The notes beneath the pieces are model-generated. The model worked only from the letters and a program-made list of their open reading frames with translations, was not told the DNA's origin and did no database searches. DNA of 64,000 nucleotides, from positions 9,877,001 to 9,941,000 of the forward strand of contig NC_134456.1 of assembly GCF_047948215.1 (NCBI RefSeq), read 5' to 3'. Every line of letters starts with the position of its first letter. Position 1 is the stretch's first letter. The DNA is from Lycorma delicatula. Taxonomy: Eukaryota > Arthropoda > Insecta > Hemiptera > Fulgoridae. This document shows positions 12,229-23,698 of this stretch, one piece after another. The position numbers and the translations under genes are program-made.

Positions 12229-12883
12229 TCTGATGTGGATACCACATGACTTCCTCGTACGCCAATTAAATTACATATACACATTTTTTAAAATGAAAAG
12301 TTCATAAAAATTTATTTCACTATTAACTTTTCATATTTTTTATTTTATTATTATTATCGAATTATTATTTATTGTAATTTTTTTACAATCACGGGTTAAT
12401 AATTATTAATAAATCAACGCATTTAAATTAAAAACAAAAGTTAAAAGAAAAGACTTCCTCTTGTAAGATCCAAATATTTCAGTATTATTAAGGTTTATTT
12501 GGCTGTAATTCTGGAACCGATGAAAATAGGTACCACTTATGATGTATTCTTGAAAAGCTCTTAATGAGACCTTATTACTGCAGTTAAGAAAAAGTCCAAT
12601 ATCCAATTTTTTAAATTTTGGGCTTTTTTGGACCCTTATGGACCAGTCAATTGCAATCAAAAGGGAGGTGCACAACTAGATGTTACAACAATCCTAAACC
12701 AAAATGTCATCATCCTACGGCTAATCGTTTTAGTGTTATGCGAGATACAAACGTACGTACAGACGTCACGCCGAACTAGTCAACATGGATTCAGGGATGG
12801 TCAAAATGGATATGTCCGTTGAAATCTGAAAACCGAAAATTTTAAAGGAAGTATTACAATACTTCCTTTACTTCGTACAATGA
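12229..12883 (-). repeat. Family A MITE-like repeat, copy 2 (inverted)
   Basis: This is the inverted counterpart of the 36.8-kb copy. On the plus strand it begins with the terminal hairpin gatgtggataccacat, then gacttcctcgtac, and ends in acttcgtac near 12880. The interior carries the reverse complements of the family's shared blocks. At the other end an extra perfect palindrome (12844-12869) has formed from two facing ggaagta blocks. Non-coding. Confidence 0.75.
12844..12869. repeat. Perfect 12-bp palindrome
   Basis: AAAGGAAGTATT and its reverse complement are separated by AC. It sits inside the 5' end of family A copy 2. Confidence 0.9.
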
Positions 12884-13269
12884 GCTAATACGGTTTTACG
12901 ATCAAAACTTCCAAATTTCGAATAGATTTTTCATTTTGAGTTTAGGAGCTTCCTTTCTCCATAAGGAAACTTTATGAAAAATTTATTTATAAAGAAGAAA
13001 TCCCTAAAAAAATAATTAATTTACAAGGAAAGCGTTTGAAAATTTTATGTAACTGTTATGAAAATAATGAAGAAAATATCTCAAGTTTTCGAAATATAAT
13101 ATAGGTGAAAAATCTACTTTAATTGTAACAGCCCTTTATGTGATGAAGTAAAATACGAAAAATTTCAATAATAAATTTTAATAATAAAATTTCAAAGAAT
13201 TATAGTCAAAAAAGAAAAATATATATTTTTTTAGTACAGAATATATTTTAAGAGACATATTACTAAAAA
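12884..13269. other. AT-rich DNA, nothing recognised
   Basis: No reading frame or repeat boundary is visible. Confidence 0.5.
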
Positions 13270-13597
13270 TATTCATATACATGTTAAGCTTAAAAAATTT
13301 GCTTAAATAGGGTTTTCTCTAAATTTAACACCCCCTTCAATAAAGGCTAAAATAAGAAGAAAATCGTCAAAAAAATCTTGCGCAAGAAGACTGACTTTTT
13401 GTTATTTGCAGCATCATAAAGAACCACGCTTGTAACTTGCCCCGCTCAAAATGTTTCAGCCTTAAAATTGAAGGCAACTCTAGAACGATCCAAACAATCT
13501 TCATCAAATTTTCATATGTTCAACCTCAGATACACTACGAGAACATATCTCAATTTCAATGAAAATGAATATATATAATATATATTTCCTTACCTCT

Positions 13598-13640
<43 letters not shown>

Positions 13641-14390
13641 AAACGTAAGGAGACCACAATTAAAATGAATTGTATTTTTGTACTCTTCATACCTTAAAAT
13701 GTAAAAAAAATATTTTCACTTCCCTCCATTCCCACTGTGGGACCGAAAGTATACCGTACTTTTCTTTGAAAAGTCGGTAAAAAGGTTTCTGCATTTAAGA
13801 TCAGGAGTCTGTAATTTAAAAAAAAAAAACAAAACAAAACTTGTACACGTTTCTGGGTAGCTCTACATATAGAGTATTACTTAGCAAAGATTTTTGAAAA
13901 ATATTTCAATCAAAGAAAATTAAATATATATATATATATATTGTATAATATATATTAAAATATATATATTTTCTTTCAGAACGAAAGAAAATAAAAGACA
14001 ATCTTTAATCGTTAGAGGTGGAGGTTGATGCTTTGAAATAGATTTTTGAGATTATTTATAAGCGCATTATAGATAACAGATTGCTTTAATAACGTTTTCT
14101 CTGAAATGCCTCTGAAGAAAATCGAAATCGGTTTTTTCCCATATCCCCCAGCCATCAACGAATTTTGAAAAAAATGAATAAGATCAATGTCTCATATATA
14201 GAAACATCTGAAGCCAATTTTAAAGAAAATCGTTGCGATCACTACTGAGATATAAGGACAAAAACAGTGAGACATACGAAATACGTATTTTTTTTGGACC
14301 CTAAAACGTAAAGATTTGAAAAATCCCTTACATCAATTTTTACATGATCACCGTACTTTTCCCTTTAATATAGCGTTCAAGCAATATTAA
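13270..14390 (-). repeat. Family C dispersed repeat (inverted), possibly two tandem copies
   Basis: On the minus strand, blocks match the plus-strand copy at 49487-50240: 'ttttagcctttattgaagg', 'tttagagaaaac' and 'aagcttaac' near 13280-13370. Near 14100-14370 the blocks 'ccttatatctcag' and 'gggaaaagtacggtgatca' match copies at 46, 58 and 60 kb. AT microsatellites lie at 13596-13638 and 13922-13941. Non-coding; the class is not clear. Confidence 0.55.
13596..13638. repeat. (AT)n microsatellite
   Basis: Long uninterrupted TA dinucleotide tract. Confidence 0.95.
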
Positions 14391-15176
14391 AATAAAAGTA
14401 AAAAGATGAACGAAGGAAAACAGTGAATAAATCGTCATAGTAAACATTTTATTTGTTGATTTTGATTCGTGAAACCTGAAAATGAATAGCCAGGAGCACA
14501 TTGTTATTATTATATATTATTAAAAGCGCACGCACACACTCACACAATTTTGAAATCCCCGAGTCAGAAAAAATTATGTATATCCTGGATGGGTTATTTT
14601 TGACACGTTACCATACTTTCCCTTTATTATATTCTTATAATACTCGGAAAAGTAAAAGTTACATACTTCCAGTTATTATATTACTAATATAAATTTTGTT
14701 AACAAATTAAATTATTAATTTCGATATTAAATTATACAAAGTTATTGATTAAACATTCTGCTTATATGACAAAAACAGGGAAATTAAAATATTTTACATT
14801 ATATGTAAGATGTAAATATCAATTGTAATTATTACCTATAAGTTTTACGCATTATTATGTAATATTAATAAATGTCATGATGATAAAAAAGCTATCTACG
14901 ATGAGATGAACTTTCTCAGTCTTTGGTTAAAATTTAAGTTCAACTTTCCCTAAAGATAAACTTAAAATGTATTCTTATTGCAATGATCTAAATAAATAAT
15001 TTTATTTATTTTTTTATCGAAAGTAATATATAAAAAAAACTCTGTAAAGATTTTATTACACTAATAAATAATTGCATAACCAAGCAAGATATTAACAAAA
15101 AAAAAGAAACAGAATACGAAAATACCCGCATTATATTAAATTACATCGCACTTCTACGAAATAAATATCATTATAT
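14391..15176. other. AT-rich DNA, nothing recognised
   Basis: Short open frames only; no motif, RNA gene or clear repeat. Confidence 0.5.
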
Positions 15177-15255
15177 CGACTCTTTGGCGAGTAACAGCAG
15201 CTCTGCCTTTCATAGGTTCTGTGTTTATATCCCGGTAGGCTTGGCGTTTTTTCAT
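15177..15255 (+). repeat. Degenerate tRNA-derived SINE, family S1 head
   Basis: The layout matches the S1 head: ctctttggcgagtaac in the A-box position, ctctgcctttcat in the middle, then a decayed B box (ttatatcccggtaggc). Poorly conserved, so the call is tentative. Confidence 0.4.
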
Positions 15256-15454
15256 CAACTGTCACTGTAATTGGTAAAAAGACTATTGTTGGCTTAATAA
15301 TAAATGAATAAATTATTAAAACGAACGAAAACTAAAATTTCATATCATAAAATTATCTAGCGCGGTAATGACGTTGGGGGTCTTCCCCTAGAAACAACTA
15401 TTATACAGTTTTTTCAAACTTTATTAAATTTCAATTAAAATGGAATCTTAAATT

Positions 15455-16040
15455 AAAAGAAATTCTGTATTTACATTGGCAAAAGTTTACTCATTTACAA
15501 TATTTTTGCATAAGATGTTCGAAGTGAGCGCCCTGCCTAGCGATGCACTTTTGAGATCGAATGATCATAATGAGAAATCGGATAACAGCAAAACGCTGCA
15601 GTCAATGCGGTCGATTTCTTCAGTTCAATCGAGAGTACGGAAATTGATTCATAAGTTCTATTCTTTAAATAGCCCAAAGGTAAAAATACAGCTCGACAAA
15701 TGTGGGAAAAGCGGAGGCCTCCGCTCACTGCTGACAGTTCGTTCTGATAAAGCCCCACGCCATGGACGCGTGCTAGTGAATCGTTTTAAGTGTGCAACGT
15801 TATCCATTTTCTTAGAAGAAGCCGTCCTTTTTTCCACGATCTGTCAACCGAGCGTAAAATTCGTCAAAAATTGTACGGTACTTTTCTGTAAAGACAGTAA
15901 TGTTAAAAAATATTGGCCCTTCTAAACGATTACCATTAGTAGCATACCATTCCCAGATTCTGTCATCGTGAAGTGAACGCTTAAACACCCGGTAAGGATT
16001 TTTAGTCAACCGAACTTGTGTTATGCGAATAAATATGCTG
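15455..16040 (-). pseudogene. DDE transposase C-terminal half, decayed (Tc/mariner-type)
   Basis: Read on the minus strand, the best frame (16009-15812) has GPIFFNITV, then YRTIFDEFYARLTD and GKKDGFF, which correspond to the block before the second catalytic residue in insect DDE-type transposases. Further on, in other frames, come LYFYLWAI (degenerate form of xDFYLWG, catalytic Asp lost) and GAHFEHLMQKY near 15500, the usual C-terminus. The QQDGA block is damaged. Several stops and frameshifts separate these pieces. The N-terminal half is not visible upstream; the RTE-like LINE fragment starts within about 120 bases. Confidence 0.65.
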
Positions 16041-16148
16041 AGATAAACTGTGCCAAGTCTGACTTCAAATAAAGCATCTGTCCATTTATGATGCTCAAAA
16101 ATTATAGAATATAATTATATCAATTTTTTTGTGAATTTGTTTTGCAAT

Positions 16149-16670
16149 TTTTTTTTTGTCTTCAGTCATTTGACTGGTTTGATGCAGCTCTCCAAGATTC
16201 CCTATCTAGTGCCAGTCGTTTCATTTCAGTATACCCTCTACATCCTACATCCCTAACAATTTGTTTTACATATTCCAAACGTGGCCTGCCTACACAATTT
16301 TTCCCTTCTACATTTAATCGATCGAAATATTACAACGATCTACATTTCATTATCACCAAATTACGGTCGCTATCGATGTCCGCTCCAGAGTAAGTTTTGC
16401 AGTCGACGAGTTGATTTCTAAATCTTTGCTTAACCATGATATAATCTATCTGATACCTTGCGGTATCGCCTGGCTTTTTCCAAGTGTATATTCTTCTATT
16501 ATGATTTTTAAATCGGGTGTTGGCAATTACTAAATTATACTTCGTGCAAAACTCTATAAGTCGGTCCCCTGTTTCATTCCTTTTGCCCAGCCCGTATTCA
16601 CCCGCTACATTTTTGCTATAGGAAAAAAAATTAAGTTCCAACGTATATTTTTTATAATGCTTCAAACTGG
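16149..16670 (-). mobile_element. RTE-like LINE, internal-deletion copy
   Basis: It has the same 3' end as the copies at 20.4, 21.7 and 34.6 kb, with a poly(A) (T run at 16149-16157). On the minus strand an endonuclease segment runs straight into the last ~150 bases of the element. The join is near 16308-16312, where homology to the other copies stops. The whole reverse transcriptase is missing. No target-site duplication is evident. Confidence 0.8.
16320..16665 (-). pseudogene. RTE-like LINE endonuclease fragment
   Basis: About 110 codons cover the C-terminal part of an apurinic-type endonuclease: GEYGLGKRNETGDRLIEF, ANTRF, then YTWKKPGDTARYQIDYI. The final catalytic block usually reads SDHNLV; here it is SDRNLV, so the catalytic His is replaced by Arg by one base change. 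The N-terminal endonuclease and all RT are absent. Confidence 0.75.
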
Positions 16671-16852
16671 AGTTCCTGTAATTTCTGCGCAGACACTACG
16701 CCTACACACAGAATTTTGTAATTAACTTTTTTTTTTTAAATCAAAGAAATACACACGTCAAGAAATACGAGTCATAGTTTTTTGTTAATTAAATGAATTA
16801 ATTCAGCTTTGTAGTTTTGTAGGTTGTACGTGGGAATATCCAAATGGAATTT

Positions 16853-16940
16853 TGTAGCGTGAAAAAATGCCATGTCTGACCAGATTTGAATCCAGGACCC
16901 CCCGATCAAAGGCCAAAACCATTCCGCCACAGAGATCGGC
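16853..16940 (-). repeat. tRNA-derived SINE head, family S1 (inverted)
   Basis: Reverse complement shows the A-box region ctgtggcggaatggttttgg, middle cctttgatcgg, B box gattcaaatc and the S1 post-head block 'catggcattttttcacgctac'. The shared 3' tail is absent, so it is truncated. Confidence 0.75.
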
Positions 16941-18060
16941 ATTTTAGAAGTTAGAAATTTTTACCTGCTACTGTACGTCATTAAATAAGGAAACACGAAA
17001 TAGATTTTTACCAAAATCAGATTAAATTTTATTAAAATATTTCACATGTTCATATCGATCAAATTGACGATACAATAATTATTTTACGTTACTAGTTACA
17101 TGGAAATAAAGGAACTATGCTCCCAAATGATAACTGAAAATTATGGAAAAGAAGATTACGCTTCGTAAACTGTTAAAAAAAAATCTAACTTAAAATCGTA
17201 CTCATTAGAAATATTTTTTTGCAAGGAGAAATTTTTTTAAAAATAATTAAAGTTTTAAATAATTTTTTTTTTGTTTTTTTTTTATTTTCTAAATAATTTA
17301 GAATTGTTATGAAGCTCATTTTGTTTTCCAATTTATATCTCCTACAACAATTTCAAAAGCGGTTTACAGCGTCTCTTAAATAACTCCTCGATAGTGAAAT
17401 AAAAAAATAAAACTTAGCTAACGGTTTTGGAACCAAAACGATCTATTATTATTTCTTGTAAAGGACCATCACATCTGTAATCCTAAAAGGGAGAGATAGT
17501 TAAAAATATTAAATTGAAATATTAGGGCTGTGGCATTTCACATTTTAAAGGAATTATTGAATAAAACGGGCTACGAAAAGTAATAAAATGGCGGAGATTT
17601 ACTGATATCTTTCATAAAGTTTTAAAAGAGGTCTGCGTTAACGCGCCAACACTAGCGATCTCATAACTAGGTCATTTCGACGAAGAAACATTTGCTAAAT
17701 TTTATTTTTCTATGTTCATTTATTGAAACGATAGTATTCGAAGATTTCCGTACCTTTTTAACAGTGTATACTTGACAAAAATCAATTAATTAGGAACAAG
17801 CATGACTTTATCTTCATGGAACTCTACGGACAATTCCATCTTCAACTCTATGCAAAAAATGAAATCAAATCAAATTCTACCACGCATAAACTTTCATTCG
17901 ATCATTTTTCTTCTAGATAGTTTTATTTTTATTTCAACGTAAGACATTTTTTCTACATACAACACTTATGTCTGAACATATTTATGGTTACTATATCTTA
18001 ACGAAAAAGATGCGATGAACAAAACGTATCGTACCTTATTTTTAAGTAGTATTCTTAGCG
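16941..18060. other. AT-rich DNA, nothing recognised
   Basis: Only short frames and A/T runs. No gene, RNA or repeat boundary identified. Confidence 0.5.
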
Positions 18061-18219
18061 AGCCTCCGTGGCGCGAATGGTACCGTTTCGGCCTTTCATC
18101 CGGAGGTTCCGGGTTCGAATCCTGGTCAGGCATGACATTTTCATACGCTACTTGTCATTCACGTCATCCTCCGAAGCAATACCTAACGGTGGTCCTTGAG
18201 GTAAAAAAAAAAAAACAAA
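18061..18219 (+). mobile_element. tRNA-derived SINE, family S1, with poly(A)
   Basis: The head folds like a tRNA: gcctccgtggcgcgaatgg (A box), cctttcatccggagg (anticodon arm), ggttcgaatcc (B box) and a closing caggc. The family block catgacattttcatacgctac follows. Then comes the tail catcctccgaagcaataccta...ggtggtcc...aggtaaaa that is also found in family S3, and a poly(A). A and B boxes imply RNA polymerase III transcription; movement depends on a LINE. No target duplication seen. Confidence 0.85.
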
Positions 18220-20381
18220 ATGTCTCGTATTAAAATGAAAGCCTATATAAAGAATGGAATAGACCGATTAAGCATCGTTACACGAATTATTTTCAATCGA
18301 AAACACACGGGACTTTGACCGTACTTGATCGGTCCGCTGAAATATCGTTTCGGAGCAGGCGATCCGTTTGCTCCTAATAATCTTAAAGAATGATCACTAA
18401 TTTTGAAAATACTTCCTCAAGTGATTGTTTTTCAACTACTGATATAGAACATTTAATACCTGAAATGCGCAAGTAGAAAAAACTTTCAGGCTTTCTATTT
18501 GCTATTTTTATTTCGTTTACAATGTGATAAATCATTTCGGTATTAAAAATAACAATAAATTTTTATTTAGGTACATTATTTTTGAATTTCCTAGAATGAT
18601 TAAGACTACTTGTCCGCTTATTTTATAATATAAATTTCGGTAATGTTTGTTCATGGGTTAATATATATATATATATATTTAATAAAGTGAATGTAATTGA
18701 CATTATAAACAACTAACAAAAACTATTCAACTTGTACCCTATACTTAAGTACAAAAATTTTTAATATTTTGTAATTAGGCAGTTTTATTTCGTAGTACGA
18801 AGTTCATGTACGAGTAAATAAAAATTACACCTTGATGTACGTATTATACCATTTCATTCGTCCGTCCAACACGAACAGGGAATAATATACGTACAACGAT
18901 ATTGATAAACCGACTAAATGATGTATTTGTGTTTAAATATTTTGTATTTAATCATAAATTTTATATTATTTTGTAATGATTATAAGTTGGCCTGCTGTTC
19001 GAAAGGTAGATTTTAAAACGTAAAAACAAAAGCGGTTAGTTCAAAGTTAGACAACATGTTGTAAGGCCAACAGGAAGAATGGGTGGAGAAGCGATGTTAA
19101 TAACGTATAGTTGTTCGTGTAGTTTAAGAATTATGTTGAAACAATTTTTTCTTTCTTTTTAGTTTATTAAAAAAGAAAAGAAATAATTTAGAGTAACGCT
19201 ATGAATGTAATGTTTATCAGACGTAACCTGATACTACCAAGCTATTTTCTCGTTATTATGTGAAATCAACAAGTGGAACAAGACAACACTGTTAAAAGAA
19301 CAAATGTTTTCATTTTTTCTCCCTTTTTTACGTTCTGCTACAACCTTATAAAATACTGGTGCCACAGATACAAAAAAAAATCCGTTATAACAGTACTGTT
19401 GCGGGAGATATACGACACTTAATGATTTTATATCAGCAATTTTTATAGCATTGACCTCAATTAATTTACTATTCTAAATAGTAAAACTTTTTTGGTCAGG
19501 ATAATTATTACAAAAAAATAAGTTTTAATATATTGCATATTTTACGATTATCATTTCGCCACACGATTAAATTGTTTTTCCTGTAAATTTAAAGTTTTTA
19601 TAACCAAATAATCTTCTTGAAGGAGGATCGTAGAATATTGTAAACCCAACAATCCTCCCTCCCGTTTATATATATTCCATAATAACCGGGATTGTAAAAC
19701 TCTATGATACGGCGTATGTTATTATATTATATAATTAACATAATTTTTTTTCTCCTAAATATGTTTACACCTGCATTAATGTCTTTAATCTAAGTTGCTT
19801 CACTCTTATACTTCCATTACAGTTTCTAAAAATTATTTCTAAAAAACGTGAAATAATGCTTCAAAAGATTACGGTAAAAGCTAAATTACTCGGTGCTACT
19901 TCGTTCGGATAATACATTTTGTTTGTTATTTGAAAAAAATCAGTAGTAAAGATAAATATATGTTTATTTATTTATATAATTAATTATTTTCTCCTTAAAA
20001 ACTTTTCCCAAAAATAACCTTATATGTGTATTCCCAATTAATAAATTACAGGCTAAAATACTGCTAGTAGATGGGGTACGTTGTCTTTGTATTTAAAAAA
20101 AAAAGGGTTTTAATAAAAATAATCGATAATTTAAAAAATAATAATTTTTTTAAATTCTTTTTCGTGTTTTTAAATTTTGCACCAAGACAAATTCTCAGCT
20201 TTTTAATTATAGAAAAGAACTGTAGTTCGACAATATGAAATTATCCTATAAACAGCCAAAAAATCATTACAATTATTTTTTATATTTACAACTTTAATGA
20301 GTCAATTTCGAAAAAACATTATTTTTCGTCTAGAGGAAGTAGTCCTTGGTAAATATTTCTAATGAAGACTTAATATACAGT
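18220..20381. other. AT-rich DNA, nothing recognised
   Basis: A TA tract lies at 18661-18678. I see no reading frame or repeat with support. Confidence 0.5.
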
Positions 20382-20878
20382 TTTTTTTTTGTCTTCAGTC
20401 ATTTGACTGGTTTGATGCAGCTCTCCAAGATTCCCTATCTAGTGCTAGTCGTTTCATTTCAGTATACCCTCTACATCCTACATCCCTAACAATTTGTTTT
20501 ACATAATCCAAACGTGGCCTGCCTACACAATTTTTCCCTTCTACCTGTCCTTCCAATATTAAAGCGACTATTCCAGGATCCCTTAGTATGTGGCCTATAA
20601 GTCTGTCTCTTCTTTTAACTATATTTTTCCAAATGCTTCTTTCTTCATCTGTTTGTCGCAATACCTCTTCATTTGTCACTTTATCATCCCATCTGATTTT
20701 TAACGTTCTCCTATAGCACCGCATTTCAAAAGCTTCTAATCTTTTCTTCTCAGATACTCCGATAGTCCAAGTTTCACTTCCATATAAAGCGACACTCCAA
20801 AGCGACACTCCAAAGATATACTTTCAAAAAACTTTTCCTGACATTTAAATTAATTTTTGATGTAAACAAATTATATAC
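20382..20878 (-). mobile_element. RTE-like LINE, 5'-truncated copy
   Basis: It holds the last ~490 bases of the element, poly(A) on the minus strand (T run near 20382-20390). Homology to the 34.6-kb copy ends near 20878 (aaacaaattatat). A short local duplication (aaagcgacactcc twice, 20795-20815) shifts the frame at the 5' side. Confidence 0.85.
20395..20808 (-). pseudogene. RTE-like LINE RT C-terminal fragment
   Basis: 137 codons cover the region after the RT catalytic core: WSVALYGSETWTIGVSEKKR, EAFEMRCYRR, NEEVLRQTDEE, GRPRLDYVKQI and the C-terminus WRAASNQSND. The ORF stop lies within about a dozen bases of the poly(A). No catalytic motif is in the surviving part. Nearly identical to the equivalent parts of the other two copies. 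Confidence 0.85.
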
Positions 20879-21738
20879 TGGGTTTTTAGAGTATGAAAAA
20901 TAAATCATTTTGAGGTAGGAGCATCTACTAAATTATATTTTTCATTCTTTAACTGTTGAAAGTTATTTGTCGATGACCGACTTTATTGACGCTTTGTATA
21001 AAAACTAAGAAAAATTTGCAATATTTGATTCAGGTGTAACCCAATGTTTGTAATTGTAGTTATTCTGAATAAATAAATAAATAAATTCTATACTGGTTGT
21101 GTTATTTCTTTATCAACATGTTTGGAGCTTAGAGAATCTTTCAACACTGATATTACGTTATTCCTAATTACTTTTCTATTATGCTGTGTAATTTTTTCTG
21201 AAATTAAAAAAAGAAGCATTTTAGCTTTCTTAATATTAAATTATTACGGCTATATGGTTCCCGGATAAAGTCAAAACTCCCTTTTTAGTACAATTTAATA
21301 TAAAACAATGTAGCTTTTCATTGCAATACTAAAAAGTTTGCCTAATTTCAGCGTTTGTACTAGTTAAAATACTTCTTTTACTTATATTTTTTCAGTAACC
21401 CTGAGATCGGTTTTGTGTAGATTTCAGACTCTAAAAAAGTAGTGTGGTATCCCGGACTAGATAAAAAATACTTAGTTCTCAAGAAATTTTGAAAGCTGAT
21501 AAATCTTAGGTACCTTTAACTCTACCGTCTGAGTAATATCTTGAAGCATTCCATCCGGTGAAAGGGTTTTTAGTCTACCCTCCTTGCCGCTTTCCTAGGT
21601 AGACCTCTGGAACTTTTTTAATATGCAGGTTTTGGTCTTCATCTCTGATCTTTTTTCTTCGTTGATAATAATAGGAATTAACTGTGGATTTCCATTAAAT
21701 CTATGCTAAACGTGAAAGAAGCAAAATTGATTTATTAC
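20879..21738. other. AT-rich DNA, nothing recognised
   Basis: Unassigned sequence between two RTE-like copies lying in opposite orientation. Confidence 0.5.
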
Positions 21739-22778
21739 AATAAAATCTTCAGCATTTTAAAAAAAATTAGGGTTCAAATACAGAGATAGAAGAACAATTG
21801 CTAACATGTACAGGAACCAAACAGCAACAGTAACAATTGAAAAACATAAGAAAGAAGCCGTAATAAGAAAGGGAGTCCTATAAGGATGTTCCCTATCTCC
21901 GTTACTTTTTAATCTTTACATGGAACTAGCAGTTAATGATGTTAAAGAACAATTTAGATTCGGAGTAACAGTACAAGGTGAAAAGATAAAGATGCTACGA
22001 TTTGCCGATGATATAGTAATTCTAGCCGAGAGTAAAAAGGATTTAGAAGAAACAATGAACGGCATAGATGAAGTCCTACGCAAGAACTATCGCGTGAAAA
22101 TAAACAAGAACAAAACAAAAGTAATGAAATGTAGTAGAAATAACAAAGATGGACCGCTGAATATGAAAGTAGGAGGAGAAAAGATTATGGAGGTAGAAGA
22201 ATTTTGTTATTTGGGAAGTAGAATTACTAAAGATGGACGAAGCAGGTGCGATATAAAATGCCGAATAGCACAAGCTAAACGAGCCTTCAGTAAGAAATAT
22301 AATTTGTTTACATCGAAAATTAATTTAAATGTCAGGAAAAGATTTTTGAAGGTGTATGTGTGGAGTGTCGCTTTATATGGAAGTAAAACTTGGACGATCG
22401 GAGTATCTGAGAAGAAAAGATTAGAAGCTTTTGAAATCTGGTGCTATAGGAGAATGTTAAAAATCAGACGGGTGGATAAAGCGACAAATGAAGAGGTATT
22501 GCGGCAAATAGATGAAGAAAGTAGCATTTGGAAAAATATAGTTAAAAGAAGAGACAGACTTATAGGCCGCATACTAAGGCATCCTGGAATAGTCGCTTTA
22601 ATATTGGAAGGACAGGTAGAAGGGAAAAATTGTGTAGGCAGGCCACGTTTGGAATATGTAAAACAAATTGTTAGGGATGTAGGATGTAGAGGGTATACTG
22701 AAATGAAACGACTAGCACTAGATAGGAAATCTTGGAGAGCTGCATCAAACCAATCAAGTGACTGAAGACAAAAAAAAC
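21739..22778 (+). mobile_element. RTE-like LINE, 5'-truncated copy
   Basis: Homology to the 34.6-kb copy starts near 21739 (aataaaat.ttcagcatttt) and runs to the poly(A) at about 22771-22778. Endonuclease and N-terminal RT are missing. No clear target duplication. Confidence 0.88.
21740..22765 (+). pseudogene. RTE-like LINE reverse transcriptase, C-terminal two thirds
   Basis: The long frame at 21920-22765 (281 codons) includes the catalytic motif LRFADDIVIL near 21990, the thumb and the C-terminal block LYGSKTWTIGVSEKKRLEAF...WRAASNQSSD. Upstream, the GVRQGCSLSP motif is broken: CTA TAA replaces CGA CAA, putting a stop at 21881-21883. An extra A in the run near 21770 also shifts frame. Clade assignment to RTE-like is from the sequence style and very short 3' UTR. 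Confidence 0.88.
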
Positions 22779-23416
22779 AGTATAGGTCTATCGGTAGAAC
22801 CGTTTCGAAAAAATCTAACAGTTAGTTTATTCGAATTTATCCGTACACCACATAACTGAACCGTTGTTCAAGGATATTTCTTAAGGTGGAAACTTCTGAG
22901 GAAATACAACTCTGATGGGTAAGTCATTGATGGGTGTCTAGAGATCGATTCTTTACCACTTTGATATTCACTACCACTTTTCCTTATCGGTGATCCATTC
23001 TCATTTGAAGTATTCTTTAAACTTTGATAGACGGTGCTAATAAAGAATGAACTTGTAGAATTAAGTCCTTTGTATTTTGAATAGTTCGGTCGAGGAGATC
23101 ATGCTTATCACCCGTTAGAAAACTTCGGTTTCCTATCCGAATAAGTTTTATCCTACCTTAAGAGTTAAAAACATTGGACATTGAATTCGACATGCTGATA
23201 ACTAAATCTGAGATATCTCATCCCTACTGAATTATATATGTGTGTGTGAACATCAACATATAGGAGACAACTCAAAGAATTTGTGAAACAGATTACTCAA
23301 AACTGAAGACTATAAACAATAATAAAAACAAATAATGATAATAATAATGTTTTCAACGGCCTCCCAACTCCCCTTTTCTAACCATCCGGTTCACCCGCAC
23401 CAGACAGAAAGCAGCC
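22779..23416. other. Unassigned DNA between LINE and SINE
   Basis: No frame or repeat recognised. The last ~60 bases before the SINE are C-rich. Confidence 0.45.
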
Positions 23417-23698
23417 ACCCACCGGGTTGGTCTAGTGGTTAACGCGTCTTCCCAAGAAGTCGAGAGTTACAGCGTTCAAGTCCTAGTAAAGCCAGATATT
23501 TTTACACGGATTTGAATACTTAGATCGTGGATACCGGTGTTCTTTGGCGGTTGGGTTTCAATTAACCACACAGCTTAGAAATGGTCGAACTGAGAATGTA
23601 CAAGACTACACTTCATTAAACTCATACATATCATCCTCCTTCATCCTCTGAAGTATTATCTAAAAACGGTAATTTAACATAATAATAATAATAATAAC
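23417..23698 (+). mobile_element. tRNA-derived SINE, family S3, copy a
   Basis: Head: cccaccgggttggtctagtgg (A box), then aagtcgagagtt and the B-box-like gttcaagtcc. A long unique middle follows (ggataccggtgttctttgg, caattaaccacaca, acaagactacacttcatt). The shared tail catcctctgaagtattatct comes next and the copy ends in an (ATA)n tract, not plain poly(A). A 15-base block after 'cttccca' present in copy b is deleted. Confidence 0.85.

Noticed and set aside
15476..15925. 149-codon plus-strand frame
   Set aside because: Antisense to the DDE transposase remnant, whose motifs read on the minus strand.
18061..18135. Functional tRNA gene
   Set aside because: A and B boxes are present but the fold is imperfect and the sequence continues into a repeated SINE body with poly(A); the same holds for all S1, S2 and S3 heads.
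20340..20900. Target-site duplication for the 20.4-kb RTE-like copy
   Set aside because: Only a 6-base match (atatac) flanks it, which is not significant in AT-rich DNA.
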